Of a stretch of DNA of 64,000 bases, positions 1 to 28,897 are shown in pieces. The notes beneath the pieces are model-generated. The model saw only the letters and a list, made by a program, of their open reading frames with translations. It searched no databases and was not told the DNA's origin. Both the position numbers and the translations under genes were made by a program. The DNA lies in the NCBI GenBank assembly GCA_054601695.1, contig BAAHQB010000201.1:296915-360914 (forward strand). The letters run 5' to 3'. The first letter of the stretch is position 1. The number at the start of each line of letters is the position of its first letter. Source of the DNA: Amorphochlora amoebiformis. Its lineage: Eukaryota > Cercozoa > Chlorarachniophyceae.

Positions 1-355
1 TTACCAGAGGAGTTTCAAGAGTTATACTCCAGATACTAGTTGTAGGCTGGAACATCTATATATAGTGTCTAGAATATCTACAGTATATTTAGTATTTGCT
101 TAAAAGTAAGTCTGATACGTTCAAATTGTGACATTACATATACAGACACAGCTATAGCACTACTAGCATCTAGAGCACCTATCTTTCTAGATCTGTAGAT
201 ACACCTCTATTTAATATCTAGAATATGTAGTATGTAGAATATACTGTGACCATGACATATATACTTCAACTTTGTTTTTATCATAACGATAATATATTAT
301 TATATAAATATAATATGATGCATGTATTTATCATATAAATATAAACACTGACACA
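1..355. other. Left edge, no gene seen
   Basis: This stretch is AT-rich but not microsatellite, with scattered CTAGA-type words such as tctagaatat. I see no convincing ORF, exon or RNA gene. It lies downstream of the end of the minus-strand kinase gene, so it could hold that gene's 3' flank. Confidence 0.5.
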
Positions 356-955
<600 letters not shown>

Positions 956-995
956 AGAATATCCCCTAAATCTGAGCATAGACTTCACGACTTCC

Positions 996-14527
<13,532 letters not shown>

Positions 14528-15063
14528 CCACTTAGCGCCCCTGTGCTGCTCCGGTAGTGCCGGGTTTCCTTCGGGAATCCCGGGAATGTCTTGGAGGAAT
14601 CTCCAGTGGGACTCCGATCAGCTCGCATCGGAGCGAGAACTCGGAGTCAGACCAAACGGCTACGGAGCCAGCCTCCAATGACGGTTTCGGATCCAAAACA
14701 GCGGAAATTTGTTCCTTCGAAAACGGTATGTTGGATTCCTTCTAGAGGGTACTTAGGCGAAGAACAGTGCAAAATGGGCTATTTATAGACCATCGAAGGT
14801 CCCCTGGGTGTTTCAAGGTGAATTCATCCTAATTTTACGTTGAGGTGCTCTGATTATCAATCAGAACAAACCCGCATCTTTCGGACGTGTGCTGCACGCC
14901 ATTACGCGCTGACACCGTTCCATTAGCCTTCGATAGCGAAGTACGGGGGAAGATCAAGGTGCGCTGACAAAGCGATTCAATTCACGCGCCAATCTATTGC
15001 TGATTTCGCACGTGTTCGAACTACAGGAGAGGCGGGCGGTGAAAGGTAAAGTAGTGAAATCTA
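14528..15063. promoter_or_regulatory. Putative divergent promoter, kinase / unknown protein
   Basis: The 536-bp gap lies between the starts of two head-to-head genes. It is free of (TA)n, unlike almost all other non-coding sequence here. No TATA box can be assigned with confidence. Weak reading frames in it look like chance. Confidence 0.5.
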
Positions 15064-15998
15064 ATGGGACAGCACGCGTGTGTGCGCGTCGCGGAAGGTA
15101 GCTATGATGGCATCGATTCGGGATCGGCCGGGGCTCGGCAGGGGATGGCGCGAGGATCATCGATGCCCGTGAGCCACATAAGCAAAAGGAGAAGAATGTG
15201 TGCTTTCTCAAGAAGCTCGTCTCTCAAAAACGGTTGTGAAGGGATTTTTCTAGAAATGTTCGAGTACACCAGTGGGTTCTCGACCAGAAGAGAAAGGGGA
15301 GGGGGGTTTGTAGAGGTGTGTGTGTGTGTTAGTGTGGATTATGGCGTAGATATATAACTGTACGCATGTTGGTATGAGACATGTTGGAAAAGAAAGAAAA
15401 CCAGAATAGCTATTAATATCTGAAGGGATACTCTTGTCGATGTTGTCGTTTTTAGAGGTGGGAGAGAAGCCCTCGGAGCCGGAGAACGGAGGTAGGGCTT
15501 ACACTCGCCGACTCGCATCCCATCCAGAGAGCACCTCGCCGACCAAGCAGCGAAGAATCATCTATGGTCGGTCAATATATGTGAGAATATGTGTGAGCAA
15601 ACCGAAGAGGTTTTTTGAACGATCGATCTGTAGCTTTAACTTGGTTTTCATGCAGCCCGGCGAGCATCGTTGGAAGCAGAGGTGTCGGCCGAGGTTGTAT
15701 TCTAAATATCGTATTTATCCGCAAAAAGACATTTATCAATAAACATATCATCGAAAATCATAATATGAAAAGCATGAACATATTATAAAAGTTAATGTGT
15801 GCATATAAGTAAGTATTACATGCAATGAATAATAATAATACACATATCTATAGATAATTATAACACAATACACGTCATGTATGTGATATGTACACTTTAA
15901 TCATATTATACGAACATTTCTAGTACAACACACTTTATAATATATATATTATATATATATACACATATATATATATATATATATATGTTTTTTTATAT

Positions 15999-16030
<32 letters not shown>

Positions 16031-16102
16031 CATATATACATATATATATATATTATATATTATGTATAAAATGTATATAAATATAAATATATATATGTCT
16101 GC

Positions 16103-16172
<70 letters not shown>

Positions 16173-16451
16173 TATATATATAATATAATATAATAAATAT
16201 AATATATCATAATACATATATATATATGTACATACATACATATATATATATATATAATATATATATATATATGTGTGTTTTGGTGTGTGTGCAGTATAAA
16301 ATTGAAAGTATTGTTACAGTGCGTTCGTGCGTTGAAATATGAATAGTTACCATTTCATGTATACATACAGTTCTGTGAAGGCTCGCCAAATTCGGAGGCT
16401 AGCGAGTTCACACCGGTTATGCTAACAAAAACATACAATATATATACATAC

Positions 16452-16492
<41 letters not shown>

Positions 16493-16595
16493 GTATATAT
16501 AGATATAGATATTATATAAATAATAAATATATACATATATTTATATGTTTGTACCTATTTACACACACATACACACATACATATGTATATACATA

Positions 16596-16627
<32 letters not shown>

Positions 16628-16635
16628 GTATATAT

Positions 16636-16680
<45 letters not shown>

Positions 16681-16917
16681 AATACACATGTTTATAACAA
16701 TATACGTTTGAAATAAGTTTTGCGTGATAAGTTAAAATGTAAATGGATATATGAATAGATATAATGTAAATGGATATATCATTAGAAATAATGTAAACGG
16801 ATATATGAGTAGGTCCGATCACTCATGGGTATGAACCTCATCGAAAGAGGTACATACGCTTGTACAATTATATATATATATATATATGTATGTATATATT
16901 ATATATTAAAAAGTGTT

Positions 16918-16958
<41 letters not shown>

Positions 16959-17020
16959 TATATGTGTAATATGTGTGTGTATGAAGGCTTGTGTGTGTAT
17001 GTGTGTGTGATGAGATTTGG

Positions 17021-17056
<36 letters not shown>

Positions 17057-18668
17057 ATATATATATATACTATCATACATACATATATATATATATATAT
17101 ATAATATCACATAATATATAGATGCATATCTATATACATGATGCATGTGCGAGTATGAGGTATTCCTTACCATGCATTAAATAGATGTAGATGAATCTAT
17201 TACCAGGATATTTGATTTAAATTGGCATATTAGGCCAACTCCGAGGCCGCCTCCGACCTTTCAACAACCATCACGTTAACCCTTCCGTCAGGTCATAACT
17301 CAAAATTAGCTGAGATAAATATATCACAACTTCAAAATACTTTAGATACAACTTGTAAGCTTGTACTTTTCGATTCCCAGGGTTCCCCATTCCCCGGAAT
17401 CCGCTCTTTTCGATCCCCTACACCCCCATGTGGGCTATGGAGGCGTCAACAAAGACTTTCACGCGGGCCTCGGACTCACCAAAGATCCTACTGGGGATAC
17501 AAACGTAAGCCCAAACCCAAAGCCCGAAGTCCCAGCCCAAGCGTGAACCGAAAGCCTTTCTCACTCTCCCAACTGTACTCCGAATTCAAAATCACCAGCC
17601 CTCTAAAACCTTGTGATTTTGCGTGATGGATTGGTAATTAGGGCCGAGGACAATTTCCGCCGAGCCCTCGCATTACCCCCTCGCCTAACTCACAGCCCTT
17701 GCGGTCTTCCAACCCCGACTTCCCCAATTCCACTTCCCCCATTCATGTGTGGAGAGCGTTTCGCGACGTCAAACCAACGGGGCCCGAAACGCCCGACGAG
17801 CTAGAAAACGCTCCGGGATCTCAGGGAGGTAACACAGCGGCACGTGCATCGCTTTTGCCGCAATACGTGGGAGGTGCTATGGGGGAGGGAGTTGTGAGTG
17901 ACGCAGCTCACCACATGGTTGTCAACCCCGAGTCCTCTAGGAGGGTAAGTAACTTGTTACTTTCCGTTCGTTCTGTTTCTGAGATCTGTGATTTTCTTCT
18001 TGTGTGTGATTTTGATCGACTTGGCGCATCATCTGGTTGTACCCCACCTACATCTTACTCACTCTTTACCATACCACTCTTTTTAACCCTATTCATTCTC
18101 CATCATACCTACCTCTCTAACCCTATTGATTCTCCATCATACCTACATCTCTAACCCTATTGATTCTCCATCACACTTACCTCTCTTAACCCTTGCGATT
18201 CTCCGTCATACCTACCTCTCTAACTGTGTGAATTCTCCATCATCATACATCTCTACCCTTATCGATTCGCTCGATTGTCCATCTTTTCTGGTTTTCTCCC
18301 GATTTCATGCACACATTCGTCCCCTTTACATGCATTATGGATCATCTGGCCCTGTGGCAAATGTGGCGTCGATATGGTCGAAATGTTTTTTTCTGCGCGG
18401 AACGTAGAATCGGTCCAAGTCGCTCTCGCCGTGCTCTGTCTACTGTGGAGGTCCACTCACAGCACTCCCAACTGCCCTTGGTGTATCAATTCTTGATTTA
18501 TCTTTAAAACATGTAGGTGCTTTCGGACGAGGACCGCATCACCTCCCCGATGATGCAGGCACAATAATATATACATAAATACACACGATTACTATATACC
18601 ATGAGTGAAAATCTATACAAACATCAAGTCGTCAAAGTATACACCTATATAATACACAAATAACATGA

Positions 18669-18704
<36 letters not shown>

Positions 18705-19053
18705 CATGTATGTATATATATATGTATGTATGTAATATGTTTGGGCATAGATGTGTAACATGACATACATCCATAAATATATATATATATATATATATTA
18801 TTTTACACCTGTGTAAACATACATGTGATGTATATAAGCCTTCCGATTGTTCCCCGCTAGGGTACCAAGAAGATGACAAGCAAGAAGACGCCAAGTCCGA
18901 ACCCCACCACCCGAGACGACAAACCCACCCAACCCCCTCATTCACACAGTACACTCATCCTCTCAATAACGAATACGGTACTATTCGCTCTACTGGGGAG
19001 GATGATAGCCGCGATGACGACACACAGCGTATTCACGCACACTATCAAGTATG

Positions 19054-19120
<67 letters not shown>

Positions 19121-19150
19121 ATGTATATATATATATATATATATATAATA

Positions 19151-19246
<96 letters not shown>

Positions 19247-19734
19247 TATATATATATATATATATATAATATATATATATATATATACTTTCCAAACTAG
19301 CACTCCGAACAAACGAAGACCGCACTTGAGCCCCAATTCCAACCCCAACCCCAACCCCAACCACAACCACAACCACAACCGCAACCACAACCACAAGTCA
19401 AAGCCCAAGCCGAGGCAGAACAACCACAGCAACCCCGCAGTGATTTCCATCGGCAATCAAAAGAGTTGTCCCAACTCGAGGCGAAAGATGAGCATCACAC
19501 GACCACACAACTTGAAACTGGGGTTGAAAGTGGTGTCGGTGTAATAAATGGGCGTAGCGAGGTAAAAGGTAGGCATGGCGTGAAGGCGTATATTGGAAGG
19601 CGAGGGTCAAAAGGTTTGGGTGTGTTGGGGTTGAGTGCACAGGAGACTCGAAGAAAACTAAAGGCGTTTCCGCATTGGGTGGACCCGGGTAGGACATCTA
19701 CATACATATATCATATAGATATGTATACATAAAG

Positions 19735-19774
<40 letters not shown>

Positions 19775-19835
19775 ATATATATATTATATGTATATATACT
19801 TATATAAATAATATGTATATATATACATATATATG

Positions 19836-19891
<56 letters not shown>

Positions 19892-19892
19892 G

Positions 19893-19959
<67 letters not shown>

Positions 19960-19997
19960 TTCTCTATATCATGCATGTGCAAATAGTACACGTAAAC

Positions 19998-20040
<43 letters not shown>

Positions 20041-20226
20041 ATACACACATAAACATATATATATATATGTTCCTTTATACGTATATATCAAGTTATACCT
20101 ACATATATTTATTTAGACATTTACATGACACACATATATATGTATCCTCATGCATATTTGACATAATTCATTTCTGTATTTCTAAATATAGATTTATAAG
20201 TATATAACAGCATGTATGCATGTAGA

Positions 20227-20279
<53 letters not shown>

Positions 20280-20437
20280 GATATGTATATATAAATGTGT
20301 GATTTGGTTAGGGTTTTCATCCCAATGGAGTGTTGTAATCGAGGACAGACGCCCAACACAGAAGCAAACACGGGAGGAATGGCTGGTAAACGCTATTCCA
20401 TATATATAATATATAAATATACATATGTTATACATGT

Positions 20438-20483
<46 letters not shown>

Positions 20484-20753
20484 CTGATTAATAGAATATG
20501 TACAGTATATACATACACATGATATTGATATTTTGACGGTAAAGGTGTGGGATGATATTGATATTTGAATTCAGAGGGATATTGACATTTGGATTAATAG
20601 GTATGGAAGGATATTGATATTTGGATTAATAATAGGTGTGGAACAACGGTTTTCCTTCGGAGGTGATCTGTCAGTACGGTCGTATGGTTGGAAGTGCTGC
20701 TGTACACCAACTTGTCCTTTGCAAGCCAACAAAAGATGGACGCCTCAAGTACT

Positions 20754-20796
<43 letters not shown>

Positions 20797-21233
20797 TATA
20801 TATAATACATATATAATACATATATATTGTATATATATATATATATATATATTAGAAATACGTATGTTTATGTACATATTACACTAGTTACATGGGTACG
20901 TGTGAGAGTTTGAGTGTGAGATTATGATTTGGGTTTAGGCGCATAGTGGGCGATGTAGAATGGAGGAAGCAGATAAAGGAGGGGGACAGACTCATCGTCC
21001 TCGACCAAACACCGACAAAAGACACCCCCAATGGCGATTTCAACACCAGCATGAACACCATTACCAGCACCGAGATCCAGAGCAGCTCTTACCTCCACTC
21101 CAACGACACTTCCAACGTCGACTCCACCGACCACCCCAACCCCAACAACACCACCACCTCAGACCCCAACAACGCCACCACCTCAGACCTCTCCAACCAC
21201 GGCTCCAACACCAATAACGCGACGGAGCACTAG
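15064..21233 (+). CDS. Unknown 14-exon protein with Pro-Gln repeats
   Basis: Predicted 668 aa. Exons: 15064-15232, 15456-15566, 15656-15693, 16371-16415, 16813-16849, 17234-17291, 17381-17504, 17642-17944, 18517-18558, 18839-19048, 19301-19688, 20312-20385, 20636-20748, 20939-21233; phases agree throughout. The N-terminus is basic and Ser-rich. The middle is Pro/Ser/Asn-rich and includes [19 protein letters not shown]. Exon 10 is acidic ([13 protein letters not shown]). Exon 11 has a run of Pro-Gln dipeptides. The best folded candidate is the region [10 protein letters not shown] to [12 protein letters not shown], about residues 510-595. The C-terminus is Asn/Thr/Ser-rich. I do not recognise a family. 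Intron 9 needs a GC donor at 18559. Start may instead be 15145. A further small exon near 18391-18420 is possible. Confidence 0.7.
18055..18262 (+). repeat. ctaaccctattgattctcc minisatellite
   Basis: Six to seven copies of a unit of about 33 bp (catacctacctctcta plus ctattgattctccat). Intronic, between exons 8 and 9 of the unknown gene. The ctaaccct word is telomere-like but the unit is not. Confidence 0.85.
20517..20648 (+). repeat. Junction-copying minisatellite at exon 13 of the unknown gene
   Basis: Exon 13 starts aatag|GTGTGGAACAAC at 20636. Upstream copies read aaag|GTGTGGGATGATATTG and atag|GTATGGAAGGATATTG, inside a unit that includes gatattgatatttgg. The acceptor and about 8 coding bases are duplicated. 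Confidence 0.8.
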
Positions 21234-21630
21234 AAGAGAGCGCCATTTGCTCTTCCTCTTGCTTCTACTCGAGACATCTTTGTTCCGTCCAAAGTGTACG
21301 CTTTTGTTTTTTCTTGCATAAAACTACGCTTCTACCATTTTGTTTTGTTTCTGAATTGTTTTTACGCCCGTTCCATCTACCTCTGAACGTCATGAACCTA
21401 CTCTATCTACCTCGGCGTCATGAACCTTCTGTACCTCATGGCAAGCTTCTAGAATTCCTTCTGTTTCTTCCTTTGCAATTGCTCTCGTCCAAAAAAATAT
21501 ATCACAATATTCAAATTGTTAGAAATGAGACTATTTTTGTCAGTTTAGTCTGTAGAGTCTATACCCCCCCCGGCCGTAGAGTATATGCAATTTTGGCCGA
21601 TCGATACGATGGTACTATTAGATACATTAC

Positions 21631-21692
<62 letters not shown>

Positions 21693-22828
21693 GTGTGTAT
21701 ATATGTATATATGTATATAGATATATACCTACGTACAGCAGATAAGAGTCGGTGATGTCCATCCGTTTTGTTCCATTGTCATGCATACACCCGGATATCC
21801 CGTCAGCAAACCCTTTTTTTCCTACTAGTTTTATTTTTTTTTGTTACGTGTAGTAGTAGCCTACAATCTAGACGGTAGGTATATACATTTTCTTAATATA
21901 GCATCTCCATCTGTGTTTTTTCTAAATGTTTGGGAGCGAACAAACTCACCCATTCAGATTTGAATAATTTACAAATCCGATATTTGTATTTCCAGATAGA
22001 TTCCTGGTATTTCTACTAGATCACTAGTATTTTCTATTAACGTAGAATTTTAAATTAACTGTTTTCTAGTTTTGGCAATGGCTTCGAAGGTTTGCAAGAT
22101 CTAGAATCTAGAGAATGACTAGAATGATTCCAACTAGGCCAAGTCTCGACGCAAGCCCTAGAAGTCGGTCCTTACTGCTGACAGTCTGCTGTACTCTGTC
22201 CTAAATTCGTATATCTAGAGTATATACATATATGTATACGCACGTGAACTAGGTCTATAGGTGAACCTGATCAAATCTATAGCTAGCTAGTGAGAATAGC
22301 TAGAATAGACTGCCTATATACCACTACTAGCACTAGTACCAAGCTGTTGCATGTGCTCATGGTTAAATTTAGGTAAGACATCTAGGACATTCTCTGAGTA
22401 CTAGACTACTACTACTGCTGTAATTGACTTAGTCTAGTAGTCTACTCTACTCTACAGGTGTAGGTACACCAGCTAGACTAGGTACTATATCTGGTGCCAA
22501 GGCTTAATTAATACCAGTTGTAACACCAGTATACTAGTATATATCGTTTATAATCTAGAACCTAGATAATATGATCATGCATGTACTTTAAATTATCTTT
22601 TAATATTCCCAAGCAGATGATATATATATATATCTAGATGATTCTTAATTGTGATTATAATTGCGAAGTATCTACAGAAAATCCAGAGTACCACTGCACT
22701 TCGAAGATCTAATCTAAGTAATTCCTACAATTAACTATATCTAATTAGCAATCGACTAGATCGAGCGCGAGAAAAGAGGAAAATTAAGAAAACCGCACGT
22801 GCTCCGAAATCTACAAAATCTAGATCCA
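21234..22828. other. Intergenic region between convergent genes
   Basis: This 1.6-kb gap separates the 3' ends of two convergent genes. It has one short (TA)n block near 21640-21720, and the rest is unique AT-rich sequence with many ctaga words. I see no exon, RNA gene or repeat family member. Confidence 0.6.
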
Positions 22829-23369
22829 CTACTTGGGTTGCTCCGTGCACTCAAACTTGATGGTGAGATCTCCTTCTGCTCCTTCTCCCTCTCCCTCACA
22901 ATCCAAATAGCTTTCGAGAGCGGATAACTAACAAACCTGTCAAATCAAGGCCGTGCATAAATTTAAAGTGATGAAAGTTTAGGCGAATACCTAGAATACT
23001 TGGAATAATAGAAAAGGTAGGTACCCGAGGTGTTTGAGGTCGTCCTTGTGAGCAGCATCCACGTACCGAAAGCGTTGGTTCATCCATGATCTAGATGATT
23101 GTTTGGAAACAACCCACTCTGGCAAAGGCCTAGCTGGTTTTGCAAGCCGAATTCCTACAGACTTCCGTCTTGCTGTACCGTTTTCCGTCTGGTTAGGATA
23201 TGCTTTGTAATATAACTATATATATATATATAAATATATATACCTATTAGTGTACATATATGCCAGTATACATATGTATATATATATATATATTACATAT
23301 GTGTATATATATAAATATATATTATATATCTAGATATATATATAAATATATTATATATATATATACACG

Positions 23370-23406
<37 letters not shown>

Positions 23407-23435
23407 ATAATATATATATATATATATATTTATAT

Positions 23436-23468
<33 letters not shown>

Positions 23469-24053
23469 TTAATATAAAATATTATTTTTATATATATATT
23501 TAAAGAATATATCTATATATATATATATATATATGTGCATTCTGTATGTTTTGGAGGTTTTAATATGTTAAGTGTATCTATTGGTTGTCGCAGTGTAGTG
23601 AGTGTATCTATGGGTACTTATAGTGTCGGAGTCTAGTTTATCTATGGGTGCTTCTAGTGTATCTTTTTGTCTGAGACTAATAATTCTTAGCCTAGCCCAT
23701 GGTGTTTCTATTCATTGTCTAAGCCTAACCTTAAGCCTTAGCCTCACGGATGTATTGCCTAAGCCTAAGCCTTAGCCTAACTCATGTGTTTCTATTGGTT
23801 GTCTAAGCCTCAGCCTAATCCTAATCCTAAGCCTAAGCCTAATCCTAATCCTAAGCGTAATCCTAATCCTAAGCCTAAGCCTAAGCCTAAGCATTAGCCT
23901 AACTCATATATTCCCTAAGCCTAAGCCTTAATCTAACTCTTTCTGTTGTCTAATAATGAGCCTAAGCCCTACCCTAACTCTAACCCTAACCCTCAAATTA
24001 AGTTACTCATGTATACATTATATGCTGGATAAATAAATTAAAAAAGAAATATA

Positions 24054-24109
<56 letters not shown>

Positions 24110-24126
24110 TTAAACATGTATTTATA

Positions 24127-24203
<77 letters not shown>

Positions 24204-24250
24204 CATGCACATATGTTATATATATATATATATATATACATGCACATATG

Positions 24251-24339
<89 letters not shown>

Positions 24340-24359
24340 ACATATATATATATATATAC

Positions 24360-24425
<66 letters not shown>

Positions 24426-24451
24426 TACATATATATATATATATATATATG

Positions 24452-24482
<31 letters not shown>

Positions 24483-24750
24483 GATGTAACATATACCTAC
24501 ATAAATATATATTTTTAAATATGTTAGTAAATGATATAGAATTATTTTCCGTTACAAGAGTATATAGGTTATATGACATATAAGTGGATATACTTCTTAG
24601 CGGGGTCGGCTATGTAACAATGTGTAGGGTACATGACATGTAATTGGATATGCTTCTTAGCGGGGTCGGCTATATAACAATGTGTAGGTGTGCTATGTTA
24701 CTGGTTAGGATGTCATATATATATATATACATATACATATATATATATAT

Positions 24751-24797
<47 letters not shown>

Positions 24798-25501
24798 TAT
24801 ATATATATATATATATATAATGTGTGGTTAATGGGTAGGGGTGTCGTGGATACAAGATGTGTAAATGTGGTTTGTTAATGATTAGGTGTGTCCGGTATAT
24901 AACGATGTGTAGGTGTGGTTTGTTAATGATTACGTGTGTCCGGTATATAATGATGCGCAAATGTGGTTTGTTAGTGGTTAGGTATCCGGTATATAATGAT
25001 GTGTAGGTGTTGTTTGTTAGCGGTTAGATGTCCGGTACATAACGATGTGTAGGTGTGGTTTGTTAGTGGTTAGGTGTCGGGTAGATGATGATGTGTAGGT
25101 GTGGTTTGTTAGTAGTTGGGTGTCGGGTAGATGATGATGTGTAAGTGTGGTTTGTTAGTGGTTAGGGGGTGTGTGAGAATGATTTGTTGGTGGTTAGGGG
25201 TGTCGGGTAGTATATGATATATCTACGTTTGATTAATGGTTAGGGATGTCGCGTAGATAATGATGTGTAAGTGTATTCTTGTCAGTTGTCAGAGTGTGGA
25301 GGTAAAGCGTGATATGTCGGTAGTGTATGTGTGAGTAGATTATATGACCTGCAACTTTTTGCTGGTTTCATCTTCAATCATCAAATGCAATTGCAAGGCC
25401 TCAAATCTATATCCACATTGGCGAATATATATACTTTTTATTGTACCATATATATCAAATATGCATACACACATATATATGTGCATATATGTATATAATA
25501 T

Positions 25502-25536
<35 letters not shown>

Positions 25537-25543
25537 ATATTAT

Positions 25544-25574
<31 letters not shown>

Positions 25575-25651
25575 GTATTATATAAATATTTATATATATA
25601 TATATATATATATACATATACACAAATAATTTTTATATTTTTATTTATTTG

Positions 25652-25710
<59 letters not shown>

Positions 25711-26016
25711 AATATTTATATATTTACTTATTTGCATACACATATATATATATACACATACATTATTACAGCATGTAGAGCTAGCACGGAATAGCTAGTT
25801 AACTACGCAGCGACGAGACTACCGCAGTTCCTTAGAGTTTACTAGTAGTACCACAATACTCGGAACCCAGGATATTCTCGGAATCCATACGGTTCCGGAG
25901 GAAGAAAGAAAGAAAGGAAGTATCCGACTACCGCCCAAAAGTTAGCATAATCATTCGCCATAATCCAAACGGACTTGAATCGAACTCTGGACTACCATTT
26001 ACTATGACACAGCGCT

Positions 26017-26065
<49 letters not shown>

Positions 26066-26149
26066 CATACATACATGTATGTATACCTATATCGACACAT
26101 ATTGTTCAATAACATACAAATATATCTAATTTATTTAAGATACTGTATA

Positions 26150-26191
<42 letters not shown>

Positions 26192-26247
26192 ATACATACA
26201 TATATATATGTATATGCAAATACTTATAAATATATATATATATATTT

Positions 26248-26300
<53 letters not shown>

Positions 26301-26408
26301 GTACATCTATATATATATATATATATACTATACATATGTGTGTTTTCATATACACTTGTACCCGTGTGTGTTTAGTGATGAAAATATAGTGGTAGTCATA
26401 AATGTATC

Positions 26409-26445
<37 letters not shown>

Positions 26446-27317
26446 ACAATATATATATTATATAACAATATATATATATGTATCAATATGTATCTATATA
26501 TGCATTCGAAATGTGGGTTGGTGGTATGGGATATTGGGATATTATTGGGCATTAGTACGATTTGGCGAACTTAGCGTATGGGTCATTTCGATCCTCTCGA
26601 TTCTCACGCCGATGTCGGTCCTCTCGATCCTCACGCCGATGTCGATCCTCTCGATTCTCCTGTCGACGTCGATCCTCTCGATTCTGTTGACGATTTCGAT
26701 CCTTTCGATCCTCATGCCCACGTCGATCCTCTCGATCCTCATGACGATGTCGAACCCCTCGATCCTCATGACGATGTCGATTCTCTTGGTCCTCATGCCG
26801 ATCCCTTCGATTCTCAAGTCGATGTGGATTCTTTCGATCCTCAAGTCGATGTCGATCCTCTCCTCGATCCTTTCGATCCTTTCGATCCTTTCGATACTCA
26901 AGTCGGTTTCGATGTGAATCCCCTCGATGCTGATATCGATTGCTATGTTGATAAAGATCTGGATGCTCACGTCGAGCAAGATCTGGATTCTCACGTCGAG
27001 CAAGATCTGGCTCCTCCTGTCGATAAAGGTCTAAATACTCACGTCGATGGGGATATCTATCCTGATTTCCACGTCGATTTGGATCTTGATGTCGATCTGG
27101 ATGTCGATACTTATCTCCAGGTGTACGATTGGAGGTTCGATAGGCACCGTGTTCATCGGTGTGTACACGAGGGTGTACGTCGGTGTTTTCTTCACGACGT
27201 ATGTCGGAGTGAATGCTATGATGTAAGTTGCGCAGTGATGCCTCAAATATCTCTACGTATTCACACATTCATACGAACAGATGTTGATACATCAACACAA
27301 TGATGCACAGCAACAAT

Positions 27318-27360
<43 letters not shown>

Positions 27361-27460
27361 CATTGGGTTTTTATGAATAAATACCTGAGGATCTTTGTGT
27401 GCAGGCATTTCTTGTTCTGAATTCGGTGGGTTTGATGAGGTTAGGGAGATCAGGGACCAT
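22829..27460 (-). CDS. Protein with long Arg-Glu-Asp (RED) repeat domain
   Basis: Predicted 367 aa. Exons (minus): 27460-27385, 27252-26571, 25406-25349, 23188-23000, 22927-22829; phases agree. The N-terminus begins [18 protein letters not shown]. Exon 2 encodes about 150 residues of EDREDRH/NREDR-type repeats from a 27-bp-like minisatellite (26575-26910). The charged domain is followed by [19 protein letters not shown], then [13 protein letters not shown], and an acidic end finishing KFECTEQPK. Such alternating Arg/acid domains are common in pre-mRNA splicing factors (for example the tail of PRP38B), so an RNA-processing role is a reasonable inference, but no globular domain confirms it. The exon with the start could extend upstream to an acceptor at 27483, in which case a further 5' exon is missing. 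The last two exons are the least certain. Confidence 0.6.
23685..23992. repeat. Interstitial telomere-like repeat (CCTAAG/CCTAAT/CCCTAA)n
   Basis: Dozens of cctaagcctaatcctaa units end in accctaactctaaccctaac. Read on the minus strand they are TTAGGC/TTAGGG-type. They lie in an intron of the RED-repeat gene, 38 kb from the chromosome end and inverted relative to it. Confidence 0.9.
24590..25330 (+). repeat. Minisatellite related to the subtelomeric variant repeat
   Basis: About twelve units of some 50-60 bp contain gttaggtgtcgggtagatg, atgatgtgtaggtgtgg and tttgttagtgg. The gttaggNtgtcggg core is the same word as the 13-bp subtelomeric unit at 62.3-63.4 kb. Same intron as the interstitial telomere-like block. 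Confidence 0.85.
25766..26022 (-). mobile_element. tRNA-like SINE copy S2
   Basis: Minus-strand start tgttagcgctgtgtc (A-box like), then agttcgattcaagtcc (B-box like), and a body shared with copies S3 and S4. It lies in the intron between exons 2 and 3 of the RED-repeat gene, in the sense direction. Confidence 0.75.
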
Positions 27461-27483
27461 CGCATCCACACCAATAGGACACC

Positions 27484-28570
<1,087 letters not shown>

Positions 28571-28604
28571 TGATAACCATTGCACTTAGCGTGATGGATA
28601 GGAG

Positions 28605-28897
28605 GAGACGTAGGGCGGGTTTCACATCTTCAAGCAATTTCCCCGAGAGATGAAGCCGCCACTAGGTTACTTCGATTATTAGACGAAATTGTGGAAAATC
28701 CATTATTGACAACATTGACAACACACACAGGTGACACAAACAAATATCTATCAGCGGCGAGAGGAGTTTGGGAAGGTCGAGTTGGTAGCACAAGAATTGG
28801 AGATGATGATGGAGAGGGACCGAGTAACCCACAATGGATGGAGAGGGACTCTCTTAACCCACAATGGATGGAAAGGGACTCTCTTTCTGCACTGTAA
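28605..28897 (+). CDS. Possible 3'-terminal exon of an unidentified gene
   Basis: A plus-strand open frame ends at TAA 28897 and reads through ISPRDEAATRLLRLLDEIVE and GVWEGRVGSTRIGDDDGEGP, which looks coding by composition. It then enters a QWMERDSL tandem repeat made by a minisatellite. It has no in-frame ATG before 28691, so an upstream exon would be needed. Candidate acceptors lie near 28615 (gatag). A competing frame reading EEFGKVELVAQELEMMM is also open, so the reading frame is not settled. I do not recognise a family. Confidence 0.3.

Noticed and set aside
14557-14788. Plus-strand ORF reading RESRECLGGISSG
   Set aside because: It lies in the divergent promoter region upstream of kinase exon 1 and shows no in-phase continuation.
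21234-22828. Plus-strand ORF near 21314-21640
   Set aside because: Composition is not coding-like, it has no splice partners, and it runs through the 3' flank of the preceding gene.
26578-27303. Long plus-strand ORF with DVDPLDPH repeats
   Set aside because: Mirror of the RED-repeat exon. The minus strand has in-phase flanking exons; the plus strand has none.
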